Source: Ruminococcus sp. (GTDB lineage: Bacteria; Bacillota_A; Clostridia; Oscillospirales; Acutalibacteraceae). Taken from it: a DNA stretch of 15,857 nt. The notes under the pieces were generated by a model, which saw only the letters and a list, made by a program, of their open reading frames with translations, made no database searches and was not told the DNA's origin. The DNA lies in the NCBI GenBank assembly GCA_017481395.1, contig JAFUPE010000054.1, positions 1-15,857 on the forward strand, read 5' to 3'. Shown here one piece after another: positions 8,101 through 13,019 of this stretch. Each line of letters opens with the position of its first letter. Position 1 is the stretch's first letter. Position numbers and translations under genes: made by a program.

Positions 8101-8214
8101 GCTGAGGAAATTGCTGACGATATTTCGGAAGACATTTCCGAAGCTTCAGAAAATCCTCAAAATCAGGACACCGCAGACTCAGACGAAATAGACGAAATTC
8201 AGGAAACCGAATAA
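5197..8214 (+). CDS. yfhO: YfhO-family multi-pass membrane protein (probable surface-polymer glycosyltransferase)
   Basis: At 1005 residues this is a large YfhO protein. In B. subtilis YfhO, with CsbB and GtcA, transfers a sugar from lipid carrier onto lipoteichoic acid outside the membrane. A Lys-rich cytosolic head (1-28) is followed by about a dozen membrane helices to near residue 530. Conserved blocks include the loop with DLWHQYYPFL (99-108), HSWVLGMGSNF and YYLLSPLNFL. A soluble outer domain spans about 545-915 and ends with the family's closing block (YEKGWKAYVDGKEVEV, then EGEHEITLKFIPDGF). A last helix follows at about 918-945. The final 48 residues (958-1005) are a very acidic, Asp/Glu/Ser-rich tail not usual for the family. 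ATG 5197 has AAGGAG 5 bases upstream. It lies divergent to the CsbB-like/GtrA-like pair, supporting a three-part glycosylation system; the acceptor polymer is inferred. Confidence 0.9.
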   Translation: MTKSKKFFSKPASGKKLATRAEKKGFFYDNRFILLSFVVPFVIMAVGFAAYDIAPFGIFKTIVDSVAHGLGQLFPSWGITTAKPDWSNPWGDKQMLVIDLWHQYYPFLVELHEKLQSGGSLLHSWVLGMGSNFILVMSYYLLSPLNFLSVIVPEAWLVEYLALITVIKIACMGGFTAIALKIITKRNDLSLVVFSMMFSFCAFNMGYYWCVIWLDSVAMLPLCVGGTVALLRDGKFKLFTISLALAVVCNYFIGLFICVAVLFTCIGYECSRWGGFRKAFKDLARTAFFTVSALLMTAPVTIPTYLGLQNTYKQTMGMPKSFVINVVSDTGSNTTITKPDVNEVMNAISEIFSNVFSFINPSDKEGLPNIACGMLCVILAVVFLCSKKIKLGEKIFCSATLLFLVASFFIRHLDFIWHGFHYPNMLPSRFSFLFSFLLIYMAYRAYTFIEHTHYLDIVVAILAFVLLVLTYFTRDAESNAPLIASCIVAGVYIILLFLYSFKLLNLRTLTLLLCLFVFGEMVATSIIGVKTVTTTSMSGYPRDEKNMDAVLEHIEAIEFTGEPDIYRTEVLTTQTLNDSALNTYNGVSMFNSMANVNITKYLERIGVGAWQAGNRYTYYESSPVTNTLLNLKYLISRDGKFYNTDYTTLLNKVGNTALLENTAYLPMGYVVNEELINWADEDFSSTGANSKNDNPFLEQIEFWQLATGIEEPLYTQLKVKDQGHTSSSILEVGRTSDGHYKINPKDKSAEIHTKFNYYPEEDGTVLFYLKYDNTKDKKTKIMINDQDNGTRTLSRPNIGVAGVVEAGDKVSVYTDLTAGKSGSLIIYCYQLNDEVFEKGLEILSKGGLTTTKSSDTKIEGTVNADRDGLFFTSIPYEKGWKAYVDGKEVEVTPVANAMVAFPITEGEHEITLKFIPDGFIIGVTAFAIGLIMLAAAWFVTSKYMKENRVKAMATTFLKADVKVKEKPVAEEIADDISEDISEASENPQNQDTADSDEIDEIQETE

Positions 8215-8220
8215 CAAATT

Positions 8221-8252
8221 ACAGGAGCCAAGAAAAACTTGGCTCCTGTTTT
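8221..8252 (+). terminator. Rho-independent terminator after the YfhO gene
   Basis: A perfect 12-bp stem (ACAGGAGCCAAG at 8221-8232, complement at 8238-8249) with an AAAAA loop and a short T-rich tail, 6 bases after the stop codon. Confidence 0.9.
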
Positions 8253-8259
8253 ATTGTTA

Positions 8260-8288
8260 TTGAAAAAAGCTTGTTTCTGTAATATAAT
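8260..8288 (+). promoter_or_regulatory. Promoter of the YfcE-like phosphodiesterase gene
   Basis: TTGAAA (8260-8265), a 17-bp spacer and TATAAT (8283-8288), starting 7 bases after the preceding terminator. The start point would be near 8295, followed by AAGGAG at 8303-8308 and the ATG at 8317. Confidence 0.8.
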
Positions 8289-8316
8289 AAGCAAAAAGCT
8301 TCAAGGAGATTTAAAT

Positions 8317-8862
8317 ATGAAATTCTTTATTGCTTCCGATATACATGGCTCGGCCTACTACTGCGAAAAGCTTTTAGAAGCTTACAAAACTGAAAACGCC
8401 GACAAAATCCTTCTTTTGGGCGATATTCTTTATCACGGACCCCGAAACGACCTGCCCAAGGATTACGCACCTAAAAAGGTTATTGCAATGCTTAACCCCC
8501 TTAAAAATGAGATTTTAGCCGTTCGCGGAAATTGCGACACCGAGGTTGACCAAATGGTGCTTGAGTTTCCTATTTTAGCCGACTATGCCATAATTGCTAC
8601 AGACAACGTTCTTATTTACGCCACTCATGGCCACAACTTCAACAACGCAAATCTTCCGCCCATAAATAAAAACGATGTTCTTCTGCATGGTCATACCCAC
8701 GTACCTGTTGTTGAGGAGTTTGACACCCACACTTATATTAACCCGGGTTCCGTTTCTATTCCTAAAGAAAACTCTCCTCACAGCTACATGACCTTTGACG
8801 GCAAAACTTTTTTGTGGAAAACCTTAGAAGGCAAAATCTATAATACATTTGAATTAAACTAA
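8317..8862 (+). CDS. yfcE: YfcE/MJ0936-family metallophosphodiesterase
   Basis: A 181-residue calcineurin-like phosphoesterase that uses two metal ions to cleave phosphodiesters in the cytoplasm; E. coli YfcE acts on artificial phosphodiesters and its natural substrate is unsettled. All five metal motifs are visible in order: D8-x-H10 in SDIHG, D36 in LLGD, N72 in RGNCD, H104 in THGH and GHTHVP at 125-130, followed by NPGSVSIPK. Length matches the family (about 180). The ATG at 8317 is used because AAGGAG is 8 bases upstream and the protein then begins with the usual MKFFIASDIHG; the frame stays open upstream to 8239, but that stretch covers the promoter. It appears to be a single-gene unit between its own promoter and a terminator. 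Confidence 0.92.
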   Translation: MKFFIASDIHGSAYYCEKLLEAYKTENADKILLLGDILYHGPRNDLPKDYAPKKVIAMLNPLKNEILAVRGNCDTEVDQMVLEFPILADYAIIATDNVLIYATHGHNFNNANLPPINKNDVLLHGHTHVPVVEEFDTHTYINPGSVSIPKENSPHSYMTFDGKTFLWKTLEGKIYNTFELN

Positions 8863-8866
8863 ACAA

Positions 8867-8906
8867 AAATCACCGAACTTCATTTCATTGTGAAGCTCGG
8901 TGATTT
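8867..8906. terminator. Bidirectional hairpin terminator between yfcE and the MATE gene
   Basis: Arms at 8867-8882 and 8891-8906 pair with one mismatch (TCACCGAACTTCA against TGAAGCTCGGTGA), with A-runs on the left and T-runs on the right. It lies 4 bases after the yfcE stop and 5 bases after the MATE stop, so it serves both convergent genes. Confidence 0.85.
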
Positions 8907-8911
8907 GCTTA

Positions 8912-10240
8912 TTATTTATTAATACCTTTTGTACGCCATTTTCCGCTTCGCCAACGCAGAAGCATCAGTATACCGCGTATTACCTCATCAGCCGCAATAG
9001 CAATCCATAAGCCGTGAATACCTAAACCGCATACAACTGCCAATATGTACGAGCCTAAGGTGCTTACAAGTATCATAGAGAAAACCGCACATATGGTGGG
9101 GAAGTACACATCTCCCGCACCTCTTAAGCAACCTATAATAACAAGGTTTGTGGTTCTGCCCAGTTCAAGGAAAATATTGATAAAAAGCACCTGTGCACCT
9201 AAGGCGATAACCACCTCATCGGCAGTAAATATACCCATAAGCTTTTCGCCGAAAATTGCACCCACTATACATATAGAAATAGTTATGGAAAGCGCGTACA
9301 AATAATTCCTGTAGGCTTTGCGTTTAACTTCGTCAAACTTTTTGGCACCTACCAAGTGACCTGTAATAATCTGGCTTGCCTGCGAAATCGCCACGGTAAA
9401 CAGATAGAAGAACATTGTAATATTCTGCACATATGTCTTGGTAATCAGCTCGGCATCCGTCAGGCAGTTTAGAACAATGGCTGTAATAACCACCTGAGAA
9501 ATATTGTAAAGGAAGGTTTCAAAAGCCGAGGGCACACCGATTTTTACTATATTTTTCACGTCTTCCTTGGGAAAAGGCTTTAAGAGCTTGAAGATAGTGG
9601 GCTTTTCCACCTTTTTGAAAAGCACCACCGCCAGCACCACAGTTCCCACAAAGCGGGAAAAGGTAGTTGCAATTGCAACACCCATAACGCCCATTTTAGG
9701 GAGGCCGAAAAGCCCGAGAACAAAGATAACGTCGAGGACGGTGTTCATAATATTCATGCCAAGGGTAACGTACATGGATATCTGGGTCATACCATGGTTG
9801 CGGATAATTACAGACATAGAAGACAAAAGTGCCTGCAAAAATACAAATCCGCCAACTATGGAAAGATACTGAGAGGCAAAGTCAAGCACAGTACCCTCTG
9901 CACCGATAAAAGAAAGAATAGGCTTACTGAAAAGCACATAAACTGTGCTTATAACAGCACCAAAAATAAGGTGAAAGGTAATCGAAAGTGCTGCAATGCG
10001 TGAGGCATTCTCTCTTTTCTTTGCACCTAAATACTGCGAAATAAGCACTGCACTTGCGGTAGAAATAACCGTAAACACAATGGTTGTAATAGAAATTGCC
10101 TGATTTGCGGTATTAACCGATGACGCCGCAAGGTCGTCATATTTACTTAACACAAATACGTCAACAAAGCCTAAAAGCATAAAAAGCAATGTTTCTATAA
10201 AAATAGGCCACGCCATATTAAAAAGCTTTAATTTTTTCAT
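8912..10240 (-). CDS. MATE-family efflux transporter
   Basis: A 442-residue, very hydrophobic protein with about 12 membrane helices in two homologous halves, the build of multidrug and toxic compound extrusion antiporters, which expel cationic drugs or metabolites using Na+ or H+ gradients. Family marks include the N-terminal WPIFIETLLFMLLGFVDVFVLS, SQYLGAKKRENA after the second helix, MNTVLDVIFVLG with MGVMGVAIATTFSR, and the second-half block GIPSAFET-like (GVPSAFETFLYN) with GHLVGAKKFDEV. Both SQYLGAKK and GHLVGAKK mark the equivalent loops of the two halves. The ATG at 10240 has GAGGGT upstream. The C-terminus is Arg/Lys-rich. It has its own promoter; neighbours give no clue to substrate. 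Confidence 0.92.
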   Translation of the reverse strand: MKKLKLFNMAWPIFIETLLFMLLGFVDVFVLSKYDDLAASSVNTANQAISITTIVFTVISTASAVLISQYLGAKKRENASRIAALSITFHLIFGAVISTVYVLFSKPILSFIGAEGTVLDFASQYLSIVGGFVFLQALLSSMSVIIRNHGMTQISMYVTLGMNIMNTVLDVIFVLGLFGLPKMGVMGVAIATTFSRFVGTVVLAVVLFKKVEKPTIFKLLKPFPKEDVKNIVKIGVPSAFETFLYNISQVVITAIVLNCLTDAELITKTYVQNITMFFYLFTVAISQASQIITGHLVGAKKFDEVKRKAYRNYLYALSITISICIVGAIFGEKLMGIFTADEVVIALGAQVLFINIFLELGRTTNLVIIGCLRGAGDVYFPTICAVFSMILVSTLGSYILAVVCGLGIHGLWIAIAADEVIRGILMLLRWRSGKWRTKGINK

Positions 10241-10269
10241 GAAAATACCCTCGTAAAAAATCTAACCCC

Positions 10270-10297
10270 ATTATACACTATTAAAATAATTTTACAA
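10270..10297 (-). promoter_or_regulatory. Promoter of the MATE gene
   Basis: Minus-strand TTGTAA (10297-10292), a 16-bp spacer and TATAAT (10275-10270), about 30 bases before the ATG. The rest of the 231-bp gap to the next gene (10298-10430) is AT-rich and shows nothing I can name. Confidence 0.6.
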
Positions 10298-10431
10298 TAA
10301 CGCAAATTTTGACAAATATTGATTTTTAGTACCTACGGTTTTATAATATTATTTATAATAGGTAGATGTGTAGGAAAAATTACGTTTTATGACATTCGTG
10401 CAAGACTTTATTAAAATTTGCGACAAAAAAG

Positions 10432-10462
10432 CAAAAAAACAGGCTGTGCATTTGCACAGCCT
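10432..10462 (-). terminator. Rho-independent terminator of the DUF1874-like gene
   Basis: On the minus strand a perfect 9-bp stem (AGGCTGTGC, complement GCACAGCCT, arms at 10454-10462 and 10441-10449) with a 4-base loop is followed by GTTTTTTTGC, a strong T-run. It lies 9 bases beyond the stop codon. Confidence 0.92.
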
Positions 10463-10471
10463 TAAATATGC

Positions 10472-10855
10472 TTATTCAATCCTTACAAAATATTGGCAAT
10501 AAACATAAACATTCTGGATTTTTTTAGCCTCTACTCCGTCATCAGCCTGAATGATAGGCTGAGTTTCTGAGGGAGTGGTATAAAGCTTAAATACAATTGC
10601 GTTCTGAGAAGGACGCATATTTCTGATTTTCTTATACTCGAAGTTGCGCTTTGTAACGCCTAAGTAATCAAAAATTACAGTCTCAATATCAGGATTTGAA
10701 AAACATTTGATAAACTCGTCTTCGTCGTGAATCTCAAGAAGATGCTTAGCCTCCTCGAAGGAAATGTTGTAGCATTTGAACTGTCCTTCATTCATAACAG
10801 AAATCATGCTGGAATTGTCCAAAAGCAGTAAGGGTAAAGATGCTGCATTTTTCAT
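10472..10855 (-). CDS. Small protein resembling DUF1874/STIV-B116, without the catalytic His
   Basis: A 127-residue cytosolic protein with no signal or membrane segment. From memory of the family, it follows the DUF1874 (STIV B116/viral ring nuclease) pattern: LLLLDNSS near the start, ISFEEAKHLL at 31-40, a block F48-V67 ending DYLGV that aligns without gaps to the family's FVSAIGHEST...LLGV, then NAIVFKL at 85-91. In the family the GH carries the His that helps cleave cyclic tetra-adenylate; here the matching residues are S53-N54, so ring-nuclease activity is unlikely. The match is distant and could be wrong; a hypothetical protein is the fallback. The ATG at 10855 has an excellent AAAGGAGG and a perfect consensus promoter. 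It stands alone, with no CRISPR genes nearby. Confidence 0.5.
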   Translation of the reverse strand: MKNAASLPLLLLDNSSMISVMNEGQFKCYNISFEEAKHLLEIHDEDEFIKCFSNPDIETVIFDYLGVTKRNFEYKKIRNMRPSQNAIVFKLYTTPSETQPIIQADDGVEAKKIQNVYVYCQYFVRIE

Positions 10856-10886
10856 AAAATATGCCTCCTTTAATTATATTTTTAAT

Positions 10887-10915
10887 ATTATATACTATAT
10901 TACTGCCGATGTCAA
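10887..10915 (-). promoter_or_regulatory. Perfect consensus sigma-A promoter for the DUF1874-like gene
   Basis: Minus-strand TTGACA (10915-10910), exactly 17 bp, TATAAT (10892-10887): both hexamers and the spacer match the consensus. The predicted start near 10880 leaves a short leader with AAAGGAGG before the ATG at 10855. Confidence 0.9.
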
Positions 10916-10961
10916 TAACTTTTTGTTGATGATAACCAATGATGATACCGAAATATTAATA

Positions 10962-10967
10962 TATAAT
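10962..10967 (+). promoter_or_regulatory. Probable -10 element for ybaK
   Basis: TATAAT 20 bases before the ATG at 10988 with AAGGAG at 10973-10978. No good -35 lies 16-18 bp upstream. The start point would fall around 10974, at the ribosome binding site itself, so this -10 may not be the one used. Confidence 0.3.
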
Positions 10968-10987
10968 ATTATAAGGAGTAAATCTTT

Positions 10988-11467
10988 ATGAGCAAAAAAG
11001 AATTTAAAACCAACGTTATGCGGATTTTAGACCAAAAGAAAATCAACTACAATAGCCACAGCTACGCAGATACCGACGCCTTAAGCGGAGTTGAAGTAGC
11101 CGAAGCTCTGGGTGAAAACCCCGACAGAGTTTTTAAAACCTTGGTAACTCAGGGTGCAAGCAAAAATTACTTTGTATTTATGGTGCCTGTAAAAGAGGAG
11201 CTTGACCTTAAAAAGGCGGCAAAATCAGTTAATGAAAAAAGCATAGCTATGATAAAGGCAAAGGAGCTTCTGCCCCTGACAGGCTATGTTCACGGCGGTT
11301 GCTCGCCAATAGGTATGAAAAAGCAGTTTAAAACTACCATTCACCATACCGCCAAGGATTTTGACACCATTTATTTCAGTGCAGGCAAAATCGGCTATCA
11401 GGTGCAGACTTCCCTTGCTGAGCTTGGCAAAGTAATACCCTTTGAACTTGATGATATTGCGGAATAA
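10988..11467 (+). CDS. ybaK: Cys-tRNA(Pro) deacylase YbaK
   Basis: A 159-residue trans-editing enzyme that hydrolyses Cys wrongly attached to tRNA-Pro by prolyl-tRNA synthetase, protecting translation fidelity. Length and order match the YbaK/EbsC family: an N-terminal helix (KTNVMRILDQKKINYNSHSY), the RVFKTLV block with K50 (the functional lysine equivalent to Lys46 of H. influenzae YbaK), FVFMVPVKEELDLKKAAK, and GYVHGGCSPIGMKK at 99-112 lining the pocket, then IYFSAGKIGYQVQTS. It is a single-gene unit with AAGGAG 9 bases before the ATG and a strong terminator right after the stop. Confidence 0.95.
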   Translation: MSKKEFKTNVMRILDQKKINYNSHSYADTDALSGVEVAEALGENPDRVFKTLVTQGASKNYFVFMVPVKEELDLKKAAKSVNEKSIAMIKAKELLPLTGYVHGGCSPIGMKKQFKTTIHHTAKDFDTIYFSAGKIGYQVQTSLAELGKVIPFELDDIAE

Positions 11468-11505
11468 ACAAAGGCGTTGCACTTATTTTGCAACGCCTTT
11501 GTTTT
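11468..11505. terminator. Bidirectional terminator between ybaK and the Crp/Fnr gene
   Basis: A perfect 13-bp stem (ACAAAGGCGTTGC at 11468-11480, complement at 11490-11502) with a 9-base loop and TTTT after it. It begins immediately at the ybaK stop and its far end touches the stop of the minus-strand regulator gene, so it can serve both. Confidence 0.9.
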
Positions 11506-12163
11506 ACAAAAGTTCAAAATGTTTTTTGTCGGCATCTATAATACCCTCTTTTTTCAGCTTGCTTATTTCTACAGAAAGCCCGCTTCGCTCAACACCTAAA
11601 AAATCCGCCAGCTCCTGACGGTCAAAGGGAATGTCAAAGCTGTTACTGCCTGCTTTTTTTGCACAAAGCATAAGGTACGCCATCAGCTTTTCTCTTGTAC
11701 TGCGTTTTGAGGTAACTTCGATTTTCTGATGAAACTGAATGTTTTTTACCGCCAGATTCTTCATCATATTAAAAATAAGCTGTTGGTGAAATCCGCAGTT
11801 GTTAGTACAGGTGTGCAGAATATGAGTACAGTCTATAAACATAATCTCTGACGGCTCGTTTGCAATAATGCTGACAGGCATCTTCTTAACTTCGGCACAG
11901 GCAAATGCCTCGCCAAAAACCTGGGACACCTCAGAATGCCCTACTATACTTCTGTTGCCATAATAATCTGTCTGAATTATCTGCACACTACCCGAAAGAA
12001 CTATACCGATAAATCTTGCAGGGTTACCCTCAGCAATTACGGTGTATTTTTTGTCAAAAAACGCTACCCTTGCCCCAAGACAGATAAGCATCTTAAGTAA
12101 ATTTTCATCGTCAATCCCCTCAAATAGAGGGCAGACTTTCAGCACATCTAAATATTTTTTCAT
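11504..12163 (-). CDS. Crp/Fnr-family transcriptional regulator
   Basis: A 219-residue dimeric regulator: cyclic-nucleotide-type beta-barrel (about 10-120, CPLFEGIDDENLLKML, GSVQIIQTDYYGNRS, GEAFACAEV), dimer helix (about 128-157) and a winged helix-turn-helix (about 155-219) with DRQELADFLGVERSGLSVEISKL as the DNA-reading part. Seven cysteines (11, 28, 89, 112, 119, 123, 167), three of them in DCTHILHTCTNNCGFH, suggest redox, NO or Fe-S sensing rather than cAMP, but this is inference. An ATG 10 codons upstream (12193) is possible; 12163 is preferred because the predicted transcript starts near 12200, leaving the upstream ribosome binding site outside the mRNA, while AAAGGTGA precedes 12163. 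It is divergent from the ferredoxin/flavodiiron genes it probably controls. Confidence 0.9.
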   Translation of the reverse strand: MKKYLDVLKVCPLFEGIDDENLLKMLICLGARVAFFDKKYTVIAEGNPARFIGIVLSGSVQIIQTDYYGNRSIVGHSEVSQVFGEAFACAEVKKMPVSIIANEPSEIMFIDCTHILHTCTNNCGFHQQLIFNMMKNLAVKNIQFHQKIEVTSKRSTREKLMAYLMLCAKKAGSNSFDIPFDRQELADFLGVERSGLSVEISKLKKEGIIDADKKHFELL

Positions 12164-12176
12164 ATTTTTCACCTTT

Positions 12177-12192
12177 TGTTGAAATTTCAACA
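12177..12192. promoter_or_regulatory. Perfect palindrome, probable Crp/Fnr operator
   Basis: TGTTGAAATTTCAACA is a perfect 16-bp palindrome with TTGA/TCAA half-sites like Fnr and TGTnGA-like ends like Crp. Its centre (12184.5) is -41.5 relative to the start predicted from the ferredoxin -10 at 12214-12219, the class II activator position. For the regulator gene it lies just downstream of the predicted start (+9 to +24), a position for self-repression. Confidence 0.7.
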
Positions 12193-12206
12193 TACTTTCT
12201 CCTTCG

Positions 12207-12235
12207 ATTATATTATAATGAGGTCACGAAATCAA
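12207..12235 (-). promoter_or_regulatory. Promoter of the Crp/Fnr gene
   Basis: Minus-strand TTGATT (12235-12230), a 17-bp spacer and TATAAT (12212-12207), giving a start near 12200. It overlaps the ribosome binding site of the divergent ferredoxin-like gene. Confidence 0.55.
12214..12219 (+). promoter_or_regulatory. -10 element of the ferredoxin-like gene
   Basis: TATAAT 30 bases before the ATG at 12249. The -35 region (CATACT) does not match consensus, as is usual for promoters that need a Crp/Fnr protein bound at -41.5, where the palindrome lies. Confidence 0.6.
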
Positions 12236-12248
12236 GGAGGTTTTGAAA

Positions 12249-12944
12249 ATGCTTAGAAAAATAATCAAGATAGATGAAGAAAAATGCAACGGCTGCGGTG
12301 CTTGTGCTGCTGCTTGTCACGAAGGTGCAATCGAGATGATAAATGGTAAGGCAAAGCTTACCCGTGAAGACTACTGTGACGGCTTAGGCGATTGTTTGCC
12401 TGCATGTCCCGTAGACGCCATAAGCTTTGAAGAGCGTGAGGCTCCTGCTTACAACGAAGAGGCAGTTTTAAAAGCCAAGGCTGAAAAGTCCTCTGCTCCT
12501 CTTCCCTGCGGCTGTCCCGGAACAAATGCTAAAACTATTAAAAGAGACTCCAATGTTCCGCTAAAAATAACAAACACTCAGAGTCAGCTTTCTCAGTGGC
12601 CCTGTCAGATTAAGCTTGTGCCTGTAAATGCTCCTTACTTTGAAAATGCAAATCTCTTAATTGCCGCAGACTGCACAGCCTTTGCCTACGGTAATTTTCA
12701 TCAGGATTTTATAAGAAACCATATAACCCTTATAGGTTGTCCCAAGCTTGATGAGGGTGATTATAGCCATAAGCTTACTCAGATTATCGCAAACAATAAT
12801 ATTAAAAGCGTAAAAATCGTCAAAATGGAAGTTCCCTGTTGCTCAGGACTTGAAAACGCCGTAAAAAAAGCCTTGATGCAAAGCGGCAAGTTTATTCCTT
12901 GGCAGGTTGTAACCATTACCACAGACGGAAAAATTTTAGAATAA
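12249..12944 (+). CDS. Polycysteine ferredoxin-like iron-sulfur protein
   Basis: A 231-residue cytosolic protein. The N-terminal 60 residues form a two-cluster ferredoxin fold: cluster 1 is complete (C13, C16, C19, C23 in CNGCGACAAAC); in cluster 2 (C43, C49, C53 in CDGLGDCLPACP) the second Cys is L46, so it may hold a 3Fe-4S centre or borrow a ligand. The C-terminal 145 residues are a separate conserved domain with more cysteines (PCGCPG at 86-91, C119, C142, C164, CC at 197-198) and blocks QIKLVPVNAPYFENANLLIAADC and LIGCPKLDEGDY. I recognise this combination from anaerobic Firmicutes, often beside Crp/Fnr genes, but no function is established to my knowledge. ATG 12249 has AAGGAGG 8 bases upstream. 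Likely an electron carrier or Fe-S/redox protein in the stress response. Confidence 0.85.
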   Translation: MLRKIIKIDEEKCNGCGACAAACHEGAIEMINGKAKLTREDYCDGLGDCLPACPVDAISFEEREAPAYNEEAVLKAKAEKSSAPLPCGCPGTNAKTIKRDSNVPLKITNTQSQLSQWPCQIKLVPVNAPYFENANLLIAADCTAFAYGNFHQDFIRNHITLIGCPKLDEGDYSHKLTQIIANNNIKSVKIVKMEVPCCSGLENAVKKALMQSGKFIPWQVVTITTDGKILE

Positions 12945-12981
12945 TTTAAAGATTTTCTATTTAAAACTTTAAAAACAGTGA

Positions 12982-12987
12982 TATAAT
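12982..12987 (+). promoter_or_regulatory. Extended -10 element before the flavodiiron gene
   Basis: TATAAT preceded by TG one base away (extended -10), 33 bases before the ATG at 13020, in a 75-bp AT-rich gap without a terminator. No copy of the upstream palindrome is present here. The gene may be read both from this promoter and from the ferredoxin promoter. Confidence 0.5.
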
Positions 12988-13019
12988 TAAAGAAAAAAGT
13001 TAAACCGAGGTGTATAAAA

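Noticed and set aside
8239..8316. Longer N-terminus for the YfcE-like protein
   Set aside because: It would start inside the upstream terminator and translate the promoter; the ATG at 8317 gives the canonical start of the family.
10298..10430. AT-rich gap with TATAATATTATTTATA as a possible small RNA, origin or attachment site
   Set aside because: Only simple AT-richness; no stable hairpin followed by a T-run, no repeats of DnaA-box type and no integrase nearby.
10925..10938. TGTTGATGATAACC upstream of ybaK as a second Crp/Fnr site
   Set aside because: Only one half-site matches; the other half is not the inverted complement.
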